Notes: generated by a model from the sequence alone, not told the origin. Shown: positions 43,982-53,883, numbered from the stretch's first letter. The stretch is 64,000 nt of DNA from CAVRUZ01 sp963724495 (GCA_963724495.1 CAVRUZ010000006.1:372001-436000); one strand, 5' to 3'. Program-made: numbers and translations.

Positions 43982-44941
43982 GTGTCCTGGATCCCCGGTG
44001 CTCAGCGTTCGCAGGCGGAACCGGTGCAGGCGTCGCGGCCGGGCCAACGCAATCCGACGAGGCATCGCAGCTGGCGTCGGCGCGGGCCGGGCCTGGGGCA
44101 ACAGCTGCCGGACGGTGTGCGGATCCCCGGCGCCGCGTTCTTCGACCTCGACAACACCGTGATGCGCGGCGCCTCGATGTACCACGTGGCCCAGGGCCTG
44201 GTCGAAGCGCGCTGGGCCACTCGCGAGGACCTCGCCCGAGCCGCGTGGTGGCAGCTGTACTTCCGGCTGGTCGGCGTCGAGGACCCCGAGCACATGGCGC
44301 AGGCACGGGAGAAGGCGCTCGCACTGATCGCCGGACGCAAGGTGAGCGAGCTGCAGGCCCTCTGCGAGGAGACCGTCGACGAGCGGCTGCTCCCTCGGCT
44401 GTGGCCCCTCACCACCGCGATGATCGACGAGCACCTCGCGGCCGGGGACGAGGTGTGGCTGATCACCGCGTCACCGGTGGAGCTCGCCCAGCCACTGGCC
44501 GACCGGCTGGGGCTCACGGGAGTCGTGGCCACCGAGCCGGAGCAGGTCGACGGCTACTACACCGGCCGGCTGAAGGGGAACCTGCTGCACGGCCAGGCGA
44601 AGGCCGGCGCGATCCTGGCGATGGTCGAAGCGCGCGGCATCGACCTGGAGCGTTGCTCGGCGTACTCGGACTCGCACAACGACATCCCGATGCTGACGCT
44701 CGTCGGCGACCCGTGCGCGGTCAATCCCGACACCCGGTTGCTCGCGCATGCGCTGGACCGCGGTTGGCGGATCCGCGACTTCCGGACCGGCCGGCGGGCC
44801 GCCCGGGCGGTGGTGGCAGGCGTCGCCCTCACCGCAGTACTCGGCGCCGGCAGTGTGCTGGGTGGAGTGGTGTCCCGGCGCGTTGCGCCGCTAGAAAACA
44901 CTGCGGCTACGCCGCTAGAAACACTGCGCCTGCGCCGCTAG
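43982..44941 (+). CDS. HAD-IB family phosphatase with C-terminal membrane helix
   Basis: 319 residues from GTG 43982. The HAD motifs are complete: motif I AAFFDLDNTVMRG (about 52-64, nucleophile Asp), motif II VWLITASPVELAQPLA (about 165), a Lys in GRLKGNLLHGQAK, and motif III CSAYSDSHNDIPMLTLVGDPCAVNPD (about 225-250). This resembles SerB/PSPase-like HAD-IB enzymes. After the catalytic domain come ARAVVAGVALTAVLGAGSVLGGVV, a likely membrane anchor or reentrant helix, and a short tail encoded by a tandem repeat. Substrate unknown; phosphoserine or lysophosphatidate-type substrates are possible. The first 45 residues are low-complexity and may not all be translated. Confidence 0.85.
   Translation: MSWIPGAQRSQAEPVQASRPGQRNPTRHRSWRRRGPGLGQQLPDGVRIPGAAFFDLDNTVMRGASMYHVAQGLVEARWATREDLARAAWWQLYFRLVGVEDPEHMAQAREKALALIAGRKVSELQALCEETVDERLLPRLWPLTTAMIDEHLAAGDEVWLITASPVELAQPLADRLGLTGVVATEPEQVDGYYTGRLKGNLLHGQAKAGAILAMVEARGIDLERCSAYSDSHNDIPMLTLVGDPCAVNPDTRLLAHALDRGWRIRDFRTGRRAARAVVAGVALTAVLGAGSVLGGVVSRRVAPLENTAATPLETLRLRR
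44886..44941 (+). repeat. short tandem repeat at the 3' end of the HAD gene
   Basis: CGCCGCTAG occurs at 44886, 44910 and 44933, separated by AAAACACTGCGGCTA and the similar AAACACTGCGCCTG. Periods are 24 and 23 bp; the last copy supplies the stop codon. GCCGC and GCGGC within each unit can pair weakly, so it might also act as a transcript end. Confidence 0.75.
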
Positions 44942-45010
44942 GACCTGATAGGCAAGTGGTCGACGCTGATCCGGAAATCCCAGTCCCCGATGACCGAAGG
45001 AGCACGAGCC

Positions 45011-45643
45011 ATGTCACTCGCCCGCGTCCACAACTTCTCCATCTCACTCGACGGGTTCGGAACCGGTGAGGGTCAGAGCCACGACGAACCCTTCGGCCAT
45101 GCCGGCGAAAGGCTGCACGAGTGGATGTTCGCGACCCGGTCGTGGCAGCAGACCGCGGGCGGCGAAGGGGTCGACGATGCCTTCGCGCGGGAGACCAGTC
45201 GGGGTATCGGCGCCGAGATCATGGGTGCCGGGAAGTTCGGCTGGCCCGGATGGCACGAGGATCCGGAGTGGAAGGGCTGGTGGGGTCCCAACCCGCCGTT
45301 CCACTCACCGACCTTCGTCCTCACCCATCACCCGCGCCCGCCGATCGAGATGGAGGGCGGCACCACGTTCCACTTCCTCGACACGACGCCGGCCGAGGCG
45401 CTGGAAACCGCCCGCGAGGCTGCGGGTGGCCTGGACGTGCGCCTCGGCGGAGGGGCGACCATGATCCGCGACTTCCTTGCCGCCGGGCTGGTCGACCACA
45501 TGCACACCGTGGTGTCCCCGATCCTGCTGGGCCGGGGCGTACGCCTCTGGGACGGGCTGGAGGGCATCGAGAAGGACTACCAGATCGAGGCGATCTCCTC
45601 ACCCAGCGGTGTCACGCACCTGACCTTCACCCGTGGCGGGTGA
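45011..45643 (+). CDS. dihydrofolate reductase/RibD C-domain family protein
   Basis: 210 residues. Start ATG 45011 is preferred over the in-frame ATG at 44990 because GAAGGAG (about 44996-45002) lies 8 bases before it. The protein opens SLARVHNFSISLDGFGTGEGQSHDEPFG, typical of RibD_C/DHFR-like reductases (YfjR/YwjB type), with GAEIMGAGKFG, FVLTHHPRPPIEMEGGTTFHFLDTTPAEALETA and VRLGGGATMIRDFLAAGLVDHMHTVVSPILLGRGVRLW, the NADPH-binding segment. The physiological substrate is unknown; it lacks signs of a true folate enzyme. Confidence 0.88.
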   Translation: MSLARVHNFSISLDGFGTGEGQSHDEPFGHAGERLHEWMFATRSWQQTAGGEGVDDAFARETSRGIGAEIMGAGKFGWPGWHEDPEWKGWWGPNPPFHSPTFVLTHHPRPPIEMEGGTTFHFLDTTPAEALETAREAAGGLDVRLGGGATMIRDFLAAGLVDHMHTVVSPILLGRGVRLWDGLEGIEKDYQIEAISSPSGVTHLTFTRGG

Positions 45644-47804
45644 CTACCCGGTGATCTTGTGGCTGTCGGGGTTGTCCCAGTAGAACGTCTCCGGGTCGTA
45701 GGTCGCGGGAGCGGGTAGGAACCACGGATTGGTCCACCCTCCTAGCGCGAGGTTCTCGCGCCGCGGAATGTTGCGCAGGTCCGGGTGCTGCACCACCGGC
45801 CGTGGGTAGTTGTTGACGATCCCGTAGAAGAACGGGCCCTCGTCGATGTGCACCTTGTAGATGTCCCACAGCAGTGACATCTGCTTCGTGGTGTCGGTCT
45901 CCACCCGAGCCTGGTCGAGCAGTCCTTGCAGCTTGGTGAAGACCGGACTCAGCGGCAGGTCGTCAGCGGCGACCGCGAACGGCGGATTGCGCTTCCACGG
46001 CGGTTTGTCCAACTGGGATTTGCTGGTGAGCGTGTCCGGCGCGGACAGCTTCATCGAGTAGGCGGTGCCGTGCAACGGAGCCCAGTGGTCGGGGGCCACG
46101 GGCACGACCCACCCGGCGTACAGCAGCGGCTGGCAGTCGCCGACCTCCCAGGCCGCATGGGCGAACATGTCGCCACGACCCCACCGGTCGCCGAACGTCG
46201 TGGGCGCACTGGGCAGGATCCGCACCGCGATGCCGACGGCTTCCCAGTCCCGCTTGAGCTGCTGGCTCTTGGCGACGTGCTCCTTGCTGGTGTCGGCGGG
46301 ATAGTCGAGCTGCAGGGTGATCTTCCCGCCGTCGGGGAACTCCCGGAAGCCGTCACCGTCGGTGTCCTTGACGCCCGCCTCGTCGAGCAGCTGCTTGGCC
46401 TTGTCGACGTCGTACTCCAGCCAGGCGTCACGCCACTGCTGGTAGATCTGCTTGGCTTCCTCGTTGACGACGTGCGTCCTGCCCTTGGGACTCAATGTTC
46501 CAGAGGTGAGATCGCCCTGCTCGAAGTAGAGCGTCTTCTTCGCCTCAGGCCGGTTGAAGGCGTGCGACAGCGCCATCCGGAAGTTCTTGTCAGCAAGGAG
46601 CTTGCGGTAGTTCTCTTCGGGATTGTCGAAGTTGAAGAACGTGATGGATCCGGTACCCGAACCGGAATCCCACGTGTGCACGATGTTCTTGCCTGCGCTC
46701 TCCGACGCCTTGAGTGACTGGAAGTCGGCCAGCGTGATCGCGGTGTGCGCGCAGTGGACGTAGTCGAACTTGCCGGAGGCGATCTGGAGGTTGCGGACCT
46801 GGGGGTCGGTGGTCACCAACCACTGGATGTGATCCGGATAAGGCAGCTGGTCACCCTCCTTGGTGACGCAGTAGTAGTAGGGGTTCCGTTCCATCAATGT
46901 GGTCTGGCCATCCTTGAACGCCGAGACCCGGAAGCCGTTCATCGACGGGCAGTCCGGGTTCATGTTCCAGAGGACCTTCTGCTCGTGCCGCGTGACCCAG
47001 TTGGCGTCGTCACCCTTGATCTGCTTGTTGTACTTGGGATGGAACTGCGACGCGTAGTGCTTGGGCTGCATCCACAGCGTCTGGTTGCGCGAATCCGCGC
47101 AGATCCGCTCCAGGGTCGCCGGCGCCGGCTCGTTGAAGGTGAGCTTCAACGTGTACTTGTCTGGGGCGGTCACCTTCGCGACGTTGTCCTTGCCGTCGCG
47201 GGTGGAGTCAGGCGGGGATGCCGGATGTTGCTCGTTCGTCACCAGGTCGTCCCACCAGTACATGATGTCGTCGGTCGTCCAGTCCTTCCCGTCGGACCAT
47301 TTCAGGCCCTTGCGGAAGTTGAACGTCCACTCGCGTGCGTCGGCCGACATCTCGAAGCTCTCCGCGAGTCCGGGACCGATGTCGAGGCCGTCGTTCTGGA
47401 ACCGGACGAATGCGGGCCCGTACCAGTACTGGTAGGCCGACCAGTCGGCCGATTGGGCCAGCGTCATCTTGATCCCGCCGCCGAACTTGCCCCGCTTCAC
47501 CCACGGTGCGGAATGACGAACGGGTTCTCCGGTAGGCGTTCCTCGACCGGCGGCAGATTGCCTTCCTGCACCAGCGCGGCCAGCATCGGCGCCTCGGTGA
47601 AGGATGACGGCTTGGCCAGGGGCTTGAGTTCCGAACCCTTACCGGTTGCTGCGTCGCCCTGCTGCCCCTCGGTTGCCCCGCCATCATCGCCGCTGCCGCA
47701 GCCGGCGAGTACGGACGCAGCACCCACGAACGCCGCGGCTCCGAGTACCTGACGGCGGCTGACGTTGTAGCGGGGTTGGCCTGATCGGTGTTGGCGTTGT
47801 CCAT
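45644..47804 (-). CDS. peptide/oligosaccharide ABC transporter solute-binding lipoprotein (family 5), two frameshifts
   Basis: About 720 residues. ATG at 47804 after an AGGAGG-like site (GGAGGT). N-terminus MDNANTDQANP, then in a second frame YNVSRRQVLGAAAFVGAASVLAGCGSG: a twin-arginine motif and lipobox cysteine. That frame ends at ENPFVIPH and the third frame continues WVKRGKFGGGIKMTLAQSADW to the end (618 residues, unbroken). Both shifts fit one missing base each (a C in a C-run near 47770; a C near 47505). Family 5 motifs: LAESFEMSADAREWTFNFRKGLKWSDGKDWTTDDIMYWWDD. No permease or ATPase genes are adjacent, so it is an orphan binding protein here. Confidence 0.85.
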
Positions 47805-47937
47805 ATTGACCTCCAAGCCGGGGACACTAACGAGCCGGGTCGGTGCGGAACAGGCTTTCGTCGCGACCGGCCACGGCCAGATGGGGCCGCCGCCCCGCCC
47901 AGGGCCGCCGAGAGCGCCAGTGGCGCAGACTTGCCGC

Positions 47938-48645
47938 GTGGACAACGCAGACCGGCCGGTCGCCGCCCTGGGATACCTGGCCGAGGTCTGGCCACCCGCC
48001 GGCATCACCATCGAGACCCCTGACCTGTCCATGCGGCCGATGAGCGAGCCGGACGCCGCATGGCTTGCCCTGGCCGTGCCGGCCGACCTGGAGCAGGACC
48101 CACGTTTGCCGCGCTATCCGGGCGTCACCGAGCCGGTCGCGCGGATGGCCACCTCCCTACAGGCCTACTGGCGCAACCGCGGCGCATGGACGCCAGACGA
48201 TTGGTGCCTCACCTTCGGTGCCTGGCTGCGGAGCGGTGCGGCAGGATCCCCCGCGGCTCGCCTCATCGGGACCCAGACCGTCGAGGGCGCCGACTTCGCC
48301 AGACTGCGCGTGGTGGACTCCGCCTCGCTGCTGCTGCCGGAGCACCGGGGCAAGGGACTCGGGAAGCAGATGCGGCGCGGCGTGCTCACGCTGGCCTTCG
48401 GTCACCTCGGCGCCGCGACGGCGGTGAGCGGGGCCTGGCACGACAACCCGGCTTCGCTCGGCGTCTCCAGGTCGTTGGGGTACGAGGACAACGGCGTCGA
48501 CATGCACGCCCGCGGCGAGTCTGCCGACGTCATGCAGCGGGTCCGGCTCACCCGGGAGACCTGGGAGCAGAGCGGGCTGGACACCGGAATCGAGGTGGCC
48601 GGAGTGGAACCGGCACTGCCGTTCTTCGGGCTCGGCCAGCGCTGA
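47938..48645 (+). CDS. GNAT-like acetyltransferase
   Basis: 235 residues from GTG 47938. The acetyl-CoA region reads SASLLLPEHRGKGLGKQMRRGVLTLAFGHLGAATAVSGAWHDNPASLGVSRSLGYEDNG: the R-GKGLG loop (about residues 135-142) and the N-x-x-S...LGY end are classic GNAT. The rest is less conserved. Acceptor substrate unknown. It is divergent from the binding-protein gene with a 133-bp gap and is followed 79 bp later by the dihydrolipoyl dehydrogenase gene. Confidence 0.85.
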   Translation: MDNADRPVAALGYLAEVWPPAGITIETPDLSMRPMSEPDAAWLALAVPADLEQDPRLPRYPGVTEPVARMATSLQAYWRNRGAWTPDDWCLTFGAWLRSGAAGSPAARLIGTQTVEGADFARLRVVDSASLLLPEHRGKGLGKQMRRGVLTLAFGHLGAATAVSGAWHDNPASLGVSRSLGYEDNGVDMHARGESADVMQRVRLTRETWEQSGLDTGIEVAGVEPALPFFGLGQR

Positions 48646-48724
48646 CATCTCCCGGCTGACCGTCGTCCGCAGTCGCCCCGGGCGGGGCCAGGAGCACCCC
48701 GTACCCGCCGGTAGGCTGCCCGCC

Positions 48725-50122
48725 ATGGCTGACTTCGACGTGGTGATTCTCGGTGCCGGACCCGGCGGTTATGTCGCCGCAGTGCGTGCAGCGCAACTCG
48801 GGTTGTCGACCGCGATCGTCGAGGACAGGTACTGGGGTGGTGTTTGCCTGAACGTCGGCTGCATCCCGAGTAAGGCTCTGCTCCGCAACGCCGAGCTCGC
48901 CCACATCTTCACCAGCCAGGCAAAGGAATTCGGGATCTCAGGCGATGTGACGTTCGACTACAAGACCGCCTACAGCCGGAGCCGCAAGGTCGCCGAGGGT
49001 CGGGTCAAGGGCGTGCACTACCTGATGAAGAAGAACAAGGTCACCGAGCTCGACGGGTGGGGCGAGTTCGTCGACCAACGCACGCTCACCGTCAAGGCCA
49101 AGGACGGGTCCAGCCGTCAGGTGAGCTTCGACAACCTGATCGTCGCGACCGGTGCCACCACCAGGCTCGTCCCGGGAACGTCGCTGTCGGAGCGCGTCGT
49201 GACCTACGAAGAGCAGATCATGACCGACACCCTTCCCGGGAGCATCGTGATCGCGGGTGCGGGTGCCATCGGCGTGGAATTCGCCTACGTGATGAAGAAC
49301 TACGGCGTCGATGTGACGATCATCGAGTTCCTCGACCGCATCGTGCCCCTCGAGGACCCAGAGGTTTCGGCCGAGCTGGCCAAGGCCTACAAGCGGCTGG
49401 GCATCAAGGTGCTGACATCGACGAAGGTCGAGTCGATCGACGACTCCGGCGACAAGGTGAAGATCCACGTCGCCCCTGCGGCCGGTGGCGACGGCCAGGT
49501 GCTGGAGGCCGACAAGGTGCTGCAGGCCATCGGCTTTGCGCCGCGCACACAGGGATATGGACTCGACAAGGCCGGCGTGTCCGTCACCGATCGTGGTGCC
49601 ATCGGGATCGACGACTACATGCGGACGTCGACACCGGGGATCTATGCGATCGGCGACGTCACCGGCAAGGTGATGCTCGCGCACACCGCAGAGCACCAGG
49701 GCGTCGTCGCAGCCGAGACCATCGCCGGCGCCGAGACGATGCCGATCGACTACGACTTCATCCCGCGCGCCACCTATTGCCAGCCACAGATCGCCAGCTT
49801 CGGCTACACGGAGGAACAGGCGCGGGCGAAGGGTCACGAGGTCAAGGTCGCGAAGTTCCCGTTCATGGCCAGCGCCAAGGCCCACGGCCTCGGTGAGCCG
49901 ACCGGATTCGTCAAGCTGGTGGCCGATGCCGAGCACAACGAGATCCTGGGCGGCCACCTCATCGGGCCCGAGGTCACCGAACTGCTCCCCGAGTTGACGC
50001 TGGCTCGGCAGTGGGACCTCACCACCGCCGAGATAGCCCGCAACGTGCACGCCCACCCGACGCTGAGCGAAGCACTGCTGGAGGTCGCCCACGGCATCGA
50101 AGGGCACATGATCAACCTCTAG
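48725..50122 (+). CDS. lpdA: dihydrolipoyl dehydrogenase (E3)
   Basis: 465 residues; reoxidises dihydrolipoamide in 2-oxoacid dehydrogenase complexes with NAD. FAD motif VVILGAGPGGYVAAVRAAQLG, redox disulfide GGVCLNVGCIPSKALL (Cys41, Cys46), NAD motif GSIVIAGAGAIGVEFAYVMKNYGVDVTIIE, second FAD motif GIYAIGDVTGKVMLAHTAEHQG, and the active-site pair HAHPTLSEALLE near the C-terminus. All catalytic residues are present. The E1 and E2 genes are not nearby. Its stop overlaps the convergent F420-ligase-like gene by 4 bp. Confidence 0.95.
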   Translation: MADFDVVILGAGPGGYVAAVRAAQLGLSTAIVEDRYWGGVCLNVGCIPSKALLRNAELAHIFTSQAKEFGISGDVTFDYKTAYSRSRKVAEGRVKGVHYLMKKNKVTELDGWGEFVDQRTLTVKAKDGSSRQVSFDNLIVATGATTRLVPGTSLSERVVTYEEQIMTDTLPGSIVIAGAGAIGVEFAYVMKNYGVDVTIIEFLDRIVPLEDPEVSAELAKAYKRLGIKVLTSTKVESIDDSGDKVKIHVAPAAGGDGQVLEADKVLQAIGFAPRTQGYGLDKAGVSVTDRGAIGIDDYMRTSTPGIYAIGDVTGKVMLAHTAEHQGVVAAETIAGAETMPIDYDFIPRATYCQPQIASFGYTEEQARAKGHEVKVAKFPFMASAKAHGLGEPTGFVKLVADAEHNEILGGHLIGPEVTELLPELTLARQWDLTTAEIARNVHAHPTLSEALLEVAHGIEGHMINL

Positions 50123-50808
50123 CGCAGCAGCTGCACCATGCCCACCGGTGTGCTGGTCGCCTTGTGTCCATGGGGGTTGTCGCCCAGCGCACGCAGCAGA
50201 TGGTCGGCCGAGAGTCCGCCCGGCGACACCGCCCGGATGTGCCCACCGCGGTCGTTGACGTCGGCTATCGCCACCGGAACTCCCAGGCGTCCGGCAAGGT
50301 CGTCGACCAGTTCCTGGCCCTCGCGTGGCTTGAGCGGCGGCAGCAGCCAGTCCGCGTACTCGCCGTGCATACCGTCGAGGTCACGAGCCTCGCGTCCGGC
50401 GATCACGTAGAACGCGCCCTTCACCTTCAACGGCCGGGTGACTGCCGTCGCCGCACAGGCGAGGAGAACGCGCGGCAGGCCGATCCGGTCGATGACGAAC
50501 TGCATCCGTTCGGGGATCGACTGGGCCAGGTCCTGGCCGATCGGCCGGACGTAGCGGGAGGCGAAGGCCGCGAACCTGCTGACCCGCACCGACGACACGG
50601 GCACGAGCCGGTCACTCGACACGATCGCCACCTTCTCGGCGATGAACACCGTGCCGCCCGAACGGAGCTCGTCGCCGAGGGAGTCCCGGATCACCGGAAC
50701 GAGGTCGTCGCCCGGCTTGATCCACGGGGTGCGGGCCACGAGTCGCCGATAGGTGAACCCGTCCCGGTCCACCTCGTCCACCAGGACGACACGCGAGGCG
50801 TCGGTCAT
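50119..50808 (-). CDS. coenzyme F420-0:L-glutamate ligase-like protein
   Basis: 229 residues from ATG 50808, preceded by AAGGGGAG. RSGGTVFIAEKVAIVSSDRLVPVSSVRVSRFAA (about 49-82) matches the CofE/FbiB core, in which the KxxS segment binds GTP and metal; GLPRVLLACAATAVTRPLKVKGAFYVIAG and PVAIADVNDRGGHIRAVSPG are also family-like. True CofE adds glutamate to F420-0 using GTP. This is a stand-alone domain without the nitroreductase half and lies far from other F420 genes here, so it may act on a different acid substrate. Divergent from the DapA-like gene by 75 bp. Confidence 0.7.
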   Translation of the reverse strand: MTDASRVVLVDEVDRDGFTYRRLVARTPWIKPGDDLVPVIRDSLGDELRSGGTVFIAEKVAIVSSDRLVPVSSVRVSRFAAFASRYVRPIGQDLAQSIPERMQFVIDRIGLPRVLLACAATAVTRPLKVKGAFYVIAGREARDLDGMHGEYADWLLPPLKPREGQELVDDLAGRLGVPVAIADVNDRGGHIRAVSPGGLSADHLLRALGDNPHGHKATSTPVGMVQLLR

Positions 50809-50883
50809 CTCTCCCCTTCGGTGACGGCACTGGGATCGAACTATAGGGTGTCGGAATCTCCAGGCGGATGGACCGATTTCCCC

Positions 50884-51829
50884 ATGAGCTCTGCTGCTGT
50901 GACCCCTGGCGTCGCGATCTCTCGGGGCCTTCGCGGCGTGATCCCGCCGCTGTGCACGCCGCTCTCCACTGCCGGTGACGTCGATCTCGACTCGCTCGAC
51001 AGGCTGGTGGACCATGTCCTCGCTGCCGGGGTCGACGGCGTGTTCGTGCTGGGTTCCACCGGCGAGGGCAACGGCCTCACCGACGGCCAGCGTCGCCAGG
51101 TGGTCGCAGGAGCCGTCGCGAGGGTGGACGGCCGCGTCCCGGTCCTGGCCGGAGTGCTCGAGCCCTCGACCGCGCGCATGGTCGCGATCGGCACCGAGTT
51201 CCGTGATCTCGGCGCCGACGGGATCGTCGCGACCGCCCCTTACTACTTCCATGCCAACGATCGGGAGACCGACCAGCACTTCCGGACGATCCACGAGCAG
51301 GTTGGCCTGCCGTTGATCGCCTACGACATTCCGGTGCGGGTGCACGTGAAGCTGCCCCTGGACGTGCTGCTTCGGCTGGCCCGCGATGGCGTTCTCGCTG
51401 CCGTGAAGGACTCGAGCGGCGACGAGACGCTGATGCGCGCACTTGTCGACGCCACCGCGGACGTCGACGGCTTCACGGTGCTCACCGGTTCGGAGTTGCT
51501 TGCCCGCCAGCAGATGTCGTTCGGGGTGCAGGGCAGCGTGCCCGGGGCTCGGCAATGTGGACCCAGCCGGGTTCGTACGGCTCTACCAGGCAGCTACGCG
51601 CGGCGACCAGCAGGCGGCCGAACGGGAACAGGCCCGCATCGCAGAACTCGCGGCCCTGGAGGGCGCGGCCGAGCAGCCCAGTTCACAGGCGGCCATCGCC
51701 GCGTTCAAGGCGGCCCTCGTGCTGCTCGGCGTGATCGACTCCGCCACGATGACGCCACCGACCGCCGCGCTGGCCGGAGCCGAGATCGCGACGGTCCACG
51801 CCCGGCTGACCGACGCCGGACTGCTGTGA
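50884..51829 (+). CDS. dihydrodipicolinate synthase/N-acetylneuraminate lyase family aldolase, +1 frameshift
   Basis: About 314 residues when restored. TIM-barrel class I aldolase: GVIPPLCTPLSTAGDVDLDSL, VFVLGSTGEGNGLTDGQR (carboxylate-binding GSTGE, residues 57-61), Tyr147 in YDIPVR and the Schiff-base Lys175 in AAVKDSSGD. One extra G in the GGGG near 51543 breaks the frame; removing it gives SVPGLGNVDPAGFVRLYQAATRGDQQ and a normal end. The GNVDP segment is family-typical. True DapA is possible, but many actinobacterial paralogues work on sugar acids; the isolated position favours the latter. Confidence 0.85.
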
Positions 51830-51847
51830 GCTGTCAGCGCGGGCCGC

Positions 51848-52342
51848 TCAGGAACTTGGAGCGGTCCAGCTGAACACCGGGAGCTCACCAGGAGGCGTGG
51901 TGAGCGCGAAGCTCCAGGCCGAGCCTGCCGGCGCGGTGCCACGCAGGTAGGCGACCGCGGGTTCTGCGATTGGCGGGTAGGGCAACTCCGTCAGCAGATC
52001 CACCGCCTCTTCGAGGGTGAACCAGCGCGCCTCTCGCACGTTCGGGTCGTCGTGGCGGAGGTCGGTGCCTTCGACGTCGACGGTGAAGTTCCAGGCCTGG
52101 CTCCGGACCGAGCCCGACATGTCGGTCAGCACCATCGTGGAGATCGGCACAAGTGCATCGACACTCACGACGAGACCGGTCTCTTCTGCCAGTTCACGCA
52201 CGGCAGCTTCGAGCGGGGACTCGTCTTCCTCAACTGCTCCACCGGGCTGGTTCCAGTACTCCCGGTCCCATGTGTCGTAGCGCTCGTGCACGAGTGCTAC
52301 TCGTCCTTGGTGCACCGCCAGGACGCCGGCGAAGGAGGCCAT
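51848..52342 (-). CDS. Nudix hydrolase
   Basis: 164 residues. The complete Nudix box is GGAVEEDESPLEAAVREL followed by AEETGL (residues about 34-57), with the metal-binding glutamates of REL-EE in place. WNQPGGAVEE before it is the usual strand. Nudix enzymes hydrolyse nucleoside diphosphates linked to another group; the substrate cannot be told from this sequence. It is downstream of the kinase-like gene with a 9-bp gap on the same strand. Confidence 0.9.
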   Translation of the reverse strand: MASFAGVLAVHQGRVALVHERYDTWDREYWNQPGGAVEEDESPLEAAVRELAEETGLVVSVDALVPISTMVLTDMSGSVRSQAWNFTVDVEGTDLRHDDPNVREARWFTLEEAVDLLTELPYPPIAEPAVAYLRGTAPAGSAWSFALTTPPGELPVFSWTAPSS

Positions 52343-52350
52343 ACCTCAAT

Positions 52351-52863
52351 CTAGCCCTGCTCCCGCCCGTGATCGGGGACGACCAGGCTGGTCAGGTCGG
52401 CGGCCACCTCGGCCACGGGACGTGCGGTGCTGTCGAGCACCGGCAGGCCCAGGTCGCGGAGTTCGGCGGCATCGGCGAGAGCGTCACTGATCTGCTGGGT
52501 CGACCACCGACGCTCCGTCAAGCGCCGTGACCTCACGTCGTCTTCACAGTCCAGCAAGACGAAAGTGGTCGGCACGGGCACGCCCACCTCGGCAACGGCG
52601 GTCTCCCACTCCGACGGGGTCACCGGTGCGGACAGCAAGGCGGGCACTCGAGTCCTTGTCATGATGCTGACGATCCGCACCCACAACCGGTTGTAGGCGG
52701 GCCACTGGGCGGCGCCGCTCCCCGAGGCCACCGGGACGCCCAGGAGCGCGCCGTCCTCGAGGATCTCGTCCATGTCGGCGACGAGGAAGTCGCCTCCGCG
52801 CAGGTGTGACAGCAGGGTGGTCTTCCCGGCGCCGGGAGCGCCGAGCAGGACCGTCAACTGCAT
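52351..52863 (-). CDS. AAA-type P-loop kinase-like ATPase
   Basis: 170 residues from ATG 52863. Walker A LLGAPGAGKTTLLSHL (residues 7-20), a VADMDEIL segment (about 28-35) in the place of a kinase Walker B/phosphate-acceptor site, and TFVLLDCEDDVRSRRLTERRW (about 100-120), which looks like the lid of small-molecule kinases such as shikimate or gluconate kinases. Substrate unknown. It overlaps the alcohol dehydrogenase stop by 10 bp, so it is probably co-transcribed with that gene and the Nudix gene. Confidence 0.8.
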   Translation of the reverse strand: MQLTVLLGAPGAGKTTLLSHLRGGDFLVADMDEILEDGALLGVPVASGSGAAQWPAYNRLWVRIVSIMTRTRVPALLSAPVTPSEWETAVAEVGVPVPTTFVLLDCEDDVRSRRLTERRWSTQQISDALADAAELRDLGLPVLDSTARPVAEVAADLTSLVVPDHGREQG

Positions 52864-53883
52864 TCGATGACGACCTTGTGCACGCCCGCACCCGAGGCGA
52901 CCGCGTCCAGTGCGGCTGGATAGTCGTCGAGTCCGAACCTGTGCGTGATGATCCCGTCGGTTCGCGCCCGGCCGCCCTTCAGCGCGGCGATCGCCGCCGC
53001 GAAGGAGGTGATCTCGGCGAACGATCCCCTGATGGTGATCTCCCGGCGGAACACGTCGAACGGGTGGAACGCGACGGTGTCCGCGTGACCGGTCACTCCG
53101 TAGACGAGGACGGTGCCGCCGTTGCGGGTGAGCGGGACGCACATCGCCCCGACCTCCGCCGATCCGGTTGCCTCGACCACGTAGTCGTAGCCGTCGCCGC
53201 CGGGCGACGCGTCTCTCAACAGCGAGTGCGATGCGTCCGGGTCGCCTCGGGTGATCAGCACCGTGCGATCGAGGCCGAGCCCGTTCGCGGTCTCGAGCTT
53301 GTGGCTGCTGGGTGCCGCAACCGTCACCGATGCAGCCCCGCCGGAGGCGATGAACTGCGCCAGCAGGAGACCGGTCGGCCCGGCACCCAGGACCAGCGCG
53401 CTGGACCCGGGCCGAACGCCGAGGTTCTCGAGCCCGTGCATCGCGCACGCAGCGGGTTCGCTGAACACGGCCACGTCTGGCGCGAGCCCCTCGGTGGAGA
53501 ACACCAGGGCCGCCGGCACCGTGACGTACTCGGCGAAGAAGCCCGGATAGTTGCTGCCCATGCCCTTGAGGTTGTCGCAGAGGATCAGTCGGCCCGCGCG
53601 GCAGTACTCGCACAATCCGCAATGCACATTGGGATTCACCGTGACCTGCTCACCGACTGACAGACCGGCCACACCGTCTCCCAACGCGTCGACGGTGCCA
53701 TCGAGCTCATGTCCCGGGGATCAAGGGGAACTCGGCCATGAACTCGCCGTTGTGGATGTGCACGTCCGTGCCGCACAGGCCCACCTGACGACACCGGATC
53801 CGCACGTCTCCCGGACCGGGTTCAGGGACCGGGATGTCAGTGATCTGATACTCACGTGGCGCGGAGTAGACAACGGCCTTCAT
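52854..53883 (-). CDS. zinc-dependent alcohol/polyol dehydrogenase, +1 frameshift
   Basis: About 342 residues from ATG 53883. Catalytic zinc site: VGLCGTDVHIHNGEF (Cys) and GHELDG (His, Glu) at about residues 38-62; structural zinc: NVHCGLCEYCRAGRLILCDN (four Cys); Rossmann motif SALVLGAGPTGLLLAQFIASGGA. The frame is lost at PLIPG; removing one G of the GGG near 53716 joins it to HELDGTVDALGDGVAGLSVG. The gene length equals a multiple of three plus one. Sorbitol/threonine dehydrogenase-like; the substrate is probably a polyol. It is divergent from the S58 peptidase gene. Confidence 0.88.
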
